A DNA stretch of 29,077 bases, taken from NCBI GenBank assembly GCA_039026595.1, contig JBCCMA010000023.1:1-29077 (forward strand). Reading direction: 5' to 3'. The stretch comes from JBCCMA01 sp039026595. GTDB taxonomy: Bacteria > Pseudomonadota > Gammaproteobacteria > Steroidobacterales > JBCCMA01. Below the pieces are notes generated by a model. The model saw only the letters and a program-made list of their open reading frames with translations. It was not told the origin of the DNA and did no database searches. The first letter of the stretch is position 1. The number at the start of each line of letters is the position of its first letter. The translations under genes and the position numbers were made by a program. Below are positions 24,656-29,077 of the stretch, one piece after another.

Positions 24656-25683
24656 CCGATGCTCTGCACGATGATGTAACCCTGATAGCCGAAGAACGCG
24701 ATGAGCAAAAGCGCGCCTTCGCCGCGCGAAATCCGGCCTCGATTTTCATCGTTCATGCTGTATGCCATCGCAAACAGAATCAGGGTCATGCCGATCATGA
24801 CCGGAAAATCCCGATGCAGCACGTCTTCCTCAAGCCGAGTGGGCGACAGGGCGCCCGCCGTGCCCATCACGGCGAGCAAGTTGTACATGTTGGAGCCGAT
24901 GACATTACCGATGGCGATGTCATCCTGCCCCTTCATCGCGGCCGTCAGTGAGGCGGCCAGCTCGGGCAGGCTGGTGCCGATCGCCACAACGGTCAGGCCA
25001 ATAACCAACTCCGAGACGCCGAGTGCCCGCGCGATGCTCTGGGCCCCCCACACCAATATGTGCGCGCTGCCGATCAGGATCAGTAGCCCCACCACGGTCA
25101 GCACCAGCGCTTTTGCGAGCGTGACGTCTTGCGGAATATCGTCTGCGAACGAATCGTCAGTGTCGTTCGCGCCACTGGTTTCGGCGCGGATCAGCCAGGT
25201 GAGCATAAGTCCGAGGCCGCCCAGCAGCGCAAAACCCTCGACGCGACTGAAGTAACCATCGAGAAACGGCAACAGCGAGAGGAGCGTCACCGCGAGCAGC
25301 ACGGGCATCTCGCGGCGAAGCGTCTGCGAGCGCACGGTCAAAGGCACCGCGATGGCCGTAAGCCCAAGAATCAGTCCGATGTTGGCCACGTTTGAGCCCA
25401 GCGCGTTGCCGATGGCGATGCCGGGTGCGCCCTGCAGCGCCGCATTGGCCGTGACCAGCAGTTCCGGGGCCGTGGTGCCAAGGCCCACAATGGTCACGCC
25501 GATCAGCAGGTTCGAGACACCCAGGTCGTGGGCGGTGGCGGCGGCTCCGGTCACGAACAGGTGCGCGCCCCAGATGAGCAGCGCAAACCCCGCCAGTACG
25601 GCGGCCACAAAAACGGTCGTTTCCAACCAGCCAGATCCCAAGATTACGAACGGCCGCAAACCATACCACAGCGCCGCGGGCAT
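24652..25683 (-). CDS. yrbG: Calcium/sodium antiporter family protein (YrbG-like)
   Basis: Inner-membrane protein of the cation/calcium exchanger family with the two inverted repeats: alpha-1 GVTIVGLGTTAPEL and alpha-2 GLTVVAIGTSLPEL, about ten membrane segments, and an acidic cytosolic loop (DTDDSFADD) between halves. Start is uncertain. ATG 25683 gives 343 residues, but a GC-rich hairpin sits just upstream and no Shine-Dalgarno is seen. TTG 25626 gives 324 residues, nearly the E. coli YrbG length (325), starts right at the first membrane helix and has GGGA nine bases before. The true ion and role are not established. First gene of the KDO/LPS operon; divergent from ibaG. Confidence 0.88.
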   Translation of the reverse strand: MPAALWYGLRPFVILGSGWLETTVFVAAVLAGFALLIWGAHLFVTGAAATAHDLGVSNLLIGVTIVGLGTTAPELLVTANAALQGAPGIAIGNALGSNVANIGLILGLTAIAVPLTVRSQTLRREMPVLLAVTLLSLLPFLDGYFSRVEGFALLGGLGLMLTWLIRAETSGANDTDDSFADDIPQDVTLAKALVLTVVGLLILIGSAHILVWGAQSIARALGVSELVIGLTVVAIGTSLPELAASLTAAMKGQDDIAIGNVIGSNMYNLLAVMGTAGALSPTRLEEDVLHRDFPVMIGMTLILFAMAYSMNDENRGRISRGEGALLLIAFFGYQGYIIVQSIG

Positions 25684-25684
25684 G

Positions 25685-25699
25685 CCGGGCCGCGCCCGG
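25685..25699. repeat. GC hairpin in the yrbG-ibaG divergent region
   Basis: CCGGGC (25685-25690) and GCCCGG (25694-25699) around CGC form a perfect six-pair stem. On the minus strand it is next to the candidate ATG of yrbG and would hinder initiation there. On the plus strand CGTTTT follows, but no plus-strand gene ends here, so a terminator role is unlikely. Confidence 0.45.
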
Positions 25700-25777
25700 G
25701 CGTTTTGTACCTCGGCCGCTTCCCGTAGACTTGCGGCGCGCCGCACGTGGGCGGCGCGGTGAGACCGAGAGGACGCC

Positions 25778-26020
25778 ATGACTCCTGACTGGATTGCAAC
25801 AACACTGCAACAGGCCATGCCGGACGCCGTCGTGGAGGTTCGTAGCGACGACAACACGCATTTTGAAGCGTTTGTGGTGGACGCGAGTTTCGAGGGGCTG
25901 AGACCGCTTGCCCGGCACCAGCTCGTTTATAAGGTTCTGGGCGACGTGGTCGGACGTGAGATTCACGCTCTGGCCCTCAAAACGTTGACACCTGACGAAC
26001 ACGCCGCACGCGGCAGCTGA
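25778..26020 (+). CDS. ibaG: BolA family protein, IbaG type
   Basis: 80-residue BolA-fold protein. IbaG partners with monothiol glutaredoxins and is linked to acid stress and iron-sulfur handling in E. coli. The family pattern is clear: VVEVRSDDNTHFEAFVVD and the invariant RHQLVYKVLG with its His, which can bind an iron-sulfur cluster with Grx4. AGAGGA four bases before the ATG supports the start. It sits nine bases before murA, the conserved gammaproteobacterial order. In relatives the mla genes lie upstream of ibaG; they are absent here. Confidence 0.93.
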   Translation: MTPDWIATTLQQAMPDAVVEVRSDDNTHFEAFVVDASFEGLRPLARHQLVYKVLGDVVGREIHALALKTLTPDEHAARGS

Positions 26021-26029
26021 CGGGTAACC

Positions 26030-27286
26030 ATGGACGCACTGCGCATCGAGGGCGGGGAACGACTCGAAGGCACCATTCGCATCTCGGGCGCCAAGAACGC
26101 AACGCTGCCGATACTTGCCGGCACATTGCTTGCGGGCGAGCCGGTCCGCATCGCCAATGTCCCGCACCTGCGTGACATCACCACCACGGTCGAATTGCTC
26201 GGGCGTATGGGCGTCAGCGTGACCGTCGATGAGCGTATGCGAATCACCGTGGACAGCAGCACAATTAAGGACTTCGAGGCGCCCTACGATCTGGTCAAGA
26301 CGATGCGGGCATCCATTCTCGTGCTCGGGCCGCTCGTGGCCCGCTTTGGCAAAGCGGATGTGTCGCTGCCCGGGGGTTGCGCCATCGGCCTAAGACCGGT
26401 GGACCTGCACGTGGAGGGCCTACGTGCAATGGGGGCGCAGATCGATGTGGAGGGCGGTTACATCCGTGCCCGCGCGGATCGATTGAAGGGGGCCCACATC
26501 AAGCTGCGTGTGGTCACCGTGACCGGGACCGAAAACCTCATGATGGCCGCGTGTCTTGCCGACGGTCAGACAGTGATCGATAACGCGGCGCGCGAGCCTG
26601 AGATTGTCGATCTGGCCGATTTTCTCAACGCTCTGGGTGCCGATGTGCAGGGTGCCGGGACGTCGCGATTGGTGATCAATGGTGTGGCCAGTCTGTCGGG
26701 CGGCGAGTACTCCGTTTTGCCGGACCGGATCGAGGCCGGAACCTACCTCGTGGCAGCGGCGATGACGCGCGGCGACGTCACGGTCAAGGATGTGCGGCCC
26801 GACCACCTCGACGCCGTGCTTGACCGATTGCGCGCGACCGGGGCCCAGTTGACGGTTGGCGAGAACCACATTCGGTTGCGCATGACCGGGCGCCCGGCTG
26901 CGGTCAACGTGTCCACGGCGCCGTATCCGGATTTCCCGACCGACATGCAGGCCCAGTTTGTTGCCCTGAACGCCGTTGCCGAGGGCGAATCACGGGTGAC
27001 CGAAACCGTTTTTGAAAACCGCTTCATGCACGTTCAGGAAATGCAGCGCATGGGCGCCCGTATTCGCGTGGATGGTAATACGGCGTTTTGTGAGGGCGTC
27101 GAGCGCTTGACGGCTGCGCCGATCATGGCGACCGACCTGCGCGCGTCGGCGTCGCTGGTGCTGGCGGCGCTGGTCGCGGACGGGGCGACGGTGGTATCCC
27201 GCATCTATCACATCGATCGCGGTTACGAGTGCATCGAGGAAAAGTTCGGCATTCTCGGGGCGCGCATCGGCCGAATCACAGGCTGA
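26030..27286 (+). CDS. murA: UDP-N-acetylglucosamine 1-carboxyvinyltransferase
   Basis: First committed step of peptidoglycan synthesis: adds enolpyruvate from PEP to UDP-GlcNAc; cytosolic. 418 residues (E. coli 419). The catalytic Cys117 is present in PGGCAIGLRPVD, so the fosfomycin-sensitive type is expected. Lys22-Asn23 in SGAKNATLPIL and the PEP-binding Arg in the C-terminal FENRFMH region match. It follows ibaG and converges with the degS-like gene, with only two bases between the stops. Confidence 0.97.
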   Translation: MDALRIEGGERLEGTIRISGAKNATLPILAGTLLAGEPVRIANVPHLRDITTTVELLGRMGVSVTVDERMRITVDSSTIKDFEAPYDLVKTMRASILVLGPLVARFGKADVSLPGGCAIGLRPVDLHVEGLRAMGAQIDVEGGYIRARADRLKGAHIKLRVVTVTGTENLMMAACLADGQTVIDNAAREPEIVDLADFLNALGADVQGAGTSRLVINGVASLSGGEYSVLPDRIEAGTYLVAAAMTRGDVTVKDVRPDHLDAVLDRLRATGAQLTVGENHIRLRMTGRPAAVNVSTAPYPDFPTDMQAQFVALNAVAEGESRVTETVFENRFMHVQEMQRMGARIRVDGNTAFCEGVERLTAAPIMATDLRASASLVLAALVADGATVVSRIYHIDRGYECIEEKFGILGARIGRITG

Positions 27287-27288
27287 GA

Positions 27289-28368
27289 CTAGTCACCGCG
27301 CGCCGCAATCTGTGGTGGGCGTTCGGTGACGGTGGCGGAGGTATTGAACGCCTGCTGGCCGCCCCGGCGAACCCCCGCTAGCGCGATCCGCGTACCGGGT
27401 GCCAAACGAGCCACGCTGTGCAGGGCATCTTTAAGCTGGATGACCGGCTCGCCGTTTATTCGAGTGATGATATCGCCCTCAACAAGACCGGCGTTTGCGG
27501 CCGGGGAGTCGGCATAGACTCGGTTCAGCACAATGCCGCCGCCGTCGATGCCCATCATCCGGGCCTGTCCTGGTGCCAGGCTTTCCGCTGTTACGCCCAG
27601 CCACCCGCGAATCACCCGGCCGTTTTCAATCAGCTGACTGACCACACCACGCACCAGATTCACCGGAATCGCGAAGCTGATGCCCTCCGAGCCGCTGCCG
27701 GTCACCACGGCGGCGTTGATGCCAATCATCTCTCCGCGCGCATTCACCAGGGCGCCCCCGGAGTTGCCCGGGTTGATGGCGGCATCGGTCTGGACGAAGT
27801 CTTCAAAGGAGTTCATCCCGAGCTGACTGCGACCCGTTGCGCTAACAATGCCCTGGGTCACGGTCTGTCCAATCCCGAATGGGTTGCCGATTGCGAGGAC
27901 CACGTCGCCAACGCGTACGTCGGTGGAGTCGCCGAGGACAATAGGCGTCAGATTCGGGCGATATCGGGCGGTATCGAGGCGCAGCAGGGCAAGGTCGGTG
28001 TCAATATCGATGCCGATCAGCGCGGCGGCCACAATTTCGCCGCTTTGAAGTGAGACAAACAAATCGCCCACGCCGTCGACAACGTGTTGATTGGTCACGA
28101 TATAACCGTCACCGGTCATGATGACGCCGGACCCGAGGCTGGCAACCTGGCGGGTGCCCACGGGTGAGCGCGCGCCCACGGCGTTGGCGGAATACAAGCT
28201 GACCACGGCGCCCGCCGACCGCTCCACGGCGTCGGCGTAGGAAAGCCCGGCGGAAGCCGGTCGCCCCAGCATTGAGGGATTCAATGCCACGGCGACGAAG
28301 GCGACGGCGAGGCCGACCACGACGGATTTGGCCACGAAACTGGCCGCTTGAGTCCAGGAATTCGGCAT
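27289..28368 (-). CDS. degS: DegS/AlgW-type periplasmic serine endoprotease
   Basis: Membrane-anchored HtrA-family protease. In relatives it starts cleavage of the anti-sigma factor RseA/MucA when misfolded outer-membrane proteins bind its PDZ domain, releasing sigma-E. 359 residues from ATG 28368 (E. coli DegS 355). N-terminal anchor at about 11-29; trypsin-like domain with triad His95 (NQHVVDG), Asp125 (DTDLALL) and Ser203 (GNSGGAL); a single C-terminal PDZ domain (about 255-345). One PDZ domain rather than two argues for DegS/AlgW over DegP/MucD. The frame is open to 28527 but that part is not family-like. Divergent from petA. Confidence 0.92.
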   Translation of the reverse strand: MPNSWTQAASFVAKSVVVGLAVAFVAVALNPSMLGRPASAGLSYADAVERSAGAVVSLYSANAVGARSPVGTRQVASLGSGVIMTGDGYIVTNQHVVDGVGDLFVSLQSGEIVAAALIGIDIDTDLALLRLDTARYRPNLTPIVLGDSTDVRVGDVVLAIGNPFGIGQTVTQGIVSATGRSQLGMNSFEDFVQTDAAINPGNSGGALVNARGEMIGINAAVVTGSGSEGISFAIPVNLVRGVVSQLIENGRVIRGWLGVTAESLAPGQARMMGIDGGGIVLNRVYADSPAANAGLVEGDIITRINGEPVIQLKDALHSVARLAPGTRIALAGVRRGGQQAFNTSATVTERPPQIAARGD

Positions 28369-28417
28369 AACGCGATTTGTGACTGGTGTCGCATCCGGGG
28401 GGAGCAGGATGGCGAAC

Positions 28418-28426
28418 AGTGTAGCA
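28418..28426 (-). promoter_or_regulatory. Possible extended -10 promoter of the degS-like gene
   Basis: On the minus strand the sequence reads TGCTACACT, an extended -10 form, about 50 bases before the ATG. No good -35 box is seen. Tentative. Confidence 0.3.
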
Positions 28427-28454
28427 GTCCAGCGGGGCAAGCCGCCGCGGCCGC

Positions 28455-28484
28455 AGGACACGTGCTTTACGGAACGTATATAAT
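28455..28484 (+). promoter_or_regulatory. Likely sigma-70 promoter of petA
   Basis: Perfect -10 TATAAT at 28479-28484 with AGGACA (four of six to TTGACA) at 28455-28460, spacer 18. It gives a leader of about 80 bases before petA. The perfect -10 makes it the best promoter in the window. Confidence 0.6.
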
Positions 28485-28570
28485 GCTTTGGCTGCGCGTC
28501 ACCCCTCACCCGACACGCGCCCCGCAAGCTTCCCGTAGTGCATCCCGGTTACACAGTGGCACCCTAAAAC

Positions 28571-29077
28571 ATGGCAACCAAAGCGTCTGATCTCATTTCA
28601 TCGAGTCGTGAAGTTTCTGAAAGCTCTGAATCTCACGGCGTCTCCGACGGCGGTCCCGAAGACGGGAGCCGGCGCAAATTCCTGACAATTGCGACGGCTG
28701 TTGTCGGCGGAGCAGGGGTCGCAGCGGCTGCGACACCCTTTGTTACATATTTTCGACCGAGTGAGCGCGCGCTGTTCCTGGGCGCACCCGTACAGGTGGA
28801 CGTCTCCAAGATCGAGCCGGGCGGTCTGCTCCGCGTCGAATGGCGCGGCCAGCCCGTGTTCATCGTGAAACGGACGCCTGAAGCGCTCGACAACATTAAA
28901 AAAAGTAACGATATCGTGGCGGATCCCGAATCGAACGCCAGCGTGCAACCGGAGTACGCGAAGAACGAAACGCGGTCTATAAACAGCGAGTATCTGGTGG
29001 TGACGGGTGTGTGTACGCACCTTGGCTGCGCGCCGCAGTATCTGCCCAGCGTGACGGCTACCGAGGTCACCCAGCCG
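28571..29077 (+). CDS. petA: Ubiquinol-cytochrome c reductase Rieske iron-sulfur subunit (partial)
   Basis: The first 169 residues of the Rieske subunit of the cytochrome bc1 complex, which passes electrons from ubiquinol to cytochrome c1; the gene runs off the window. A twin-arginine motif SRRKFL (Arg34-Arg35) leads into a hydrophobic anchor (about 39-61), as expected for Tat insertion. The first cluster-binding box CTHLGC is at 148-153 (Cys148, His150); the second box lies beyond the end. The stretch before the twin Arg (33 residues, Ser/Glu-rich) is longer than usual. No later in-frame ATG lies before the Tat motif. Cytochrome b and c1 genes (petB, petC) would be expected next. Confidence 0.94.
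   Translation, partial: MATKASDLISSSREVSESSESHGVSDGGPEDGSRRKFLTIATAVVGGAGVAAAATPFVTYFRPSERALFLGAPVQVDVSKIEPGGLLRVEWRGQPVFIVKRTPEALDNIKKSNDIVADPESNASVQPEYAKNETRSINSEYLVVTGVCTHLGCAPQYLPSVTATEVTQP

Noticed and set aside
25157..26167. Minus-strand open frame of 336 codons over ibaG and the upstream part of yrbG
   Set aside because: It covers the yrbG coding region in another frame and is antisense to ibaG and murA; low-complexity Arg/Gly/His content.
1..29077. CRISPR arrays, insertion sequences, prophage genes, tRNA or rRNA genes
   Set aside because: No spaced direct repeats, transposase or integrase motifs, or tRNA/rRNA signatures were seen on either strand.

Overview
The window reads as a stretch of GC-rich chromosome from a gammaproteobacterium. 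The best evidence is the conserved block ibaG-murA next to yrbG-kdsD-kdsC-lptC-lptA-lptB-rpoN-hpf-ptsN-rapZ, with a DegS/AlgW-type protease gene and the start of petA beside it. I cannot name the genus. GTG and TTG starts are common (5820, 10186, 12122, 13286, 14395). Coding density is very high: no gap without a gene exceeds about 210 bases. I see no rRNA, tRNA, CRISPR array, insertion sequence or phage gene.

Left part, plus strand (120-15780). Four central-carbon genes, tkt-gap-pgk-pyk, come first. They are followed by a periplasmic Ntn-hydrolase of the penicillin acylase family. Next is a tightly packed run: a MoxR AAA+ ATPase, a CoxE-like VWA protein, a patatin-like lipase, a two-cupin ChrR-like protein and an FAD amine oxidase. 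The overlaps suggest translational coupling. The last pair, nadM (NMN adenylyltransferase fused to Nudix) and nadV (nicotinamide phosphoribosyltransferase), forms a complete two-step route from nicotinamide to NAD. A terminator-like hairpin lies between them.

Middle and right part, minus strand (15799-25683). The cell-envelope and nitrogen-PTS superoperon reads from yrbG (Ca/Na exchanger-like) through KDO synthesis (kdsD, kdsC) and LPS export (lptC, lptA, lptB) to rpoN, hpf, ptsN and rapZ. It is followed by mgtE and a DUF2937 gene. Most junctions in its first half are 4-base ATGA overlaps. Two neighbours common in relatives are absent here: the mla lipid-transport operon (expected between yrbG and ibaG) and npr/ptsO (expected after rapZ).

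Right end. ibaG and murA run on the plus strand and converge, with 2 bases between, on a DegS/AlgW-like periplasmic protease gene. That gene is divergent from petA, the Rieske subunit of the cytochrome bc1 complex, which is cut by the window end. The divergent region holds a good TATAAT promoter facing petA.

Most of the window is housekeeping. The parts least explained by known pathways are the acylase/MoxR/VWA/patatin/cupin/amine-oxidase run (5820-13213) and the possible control elements around nadM-nadV. I found no clear sign of a wholly new system.
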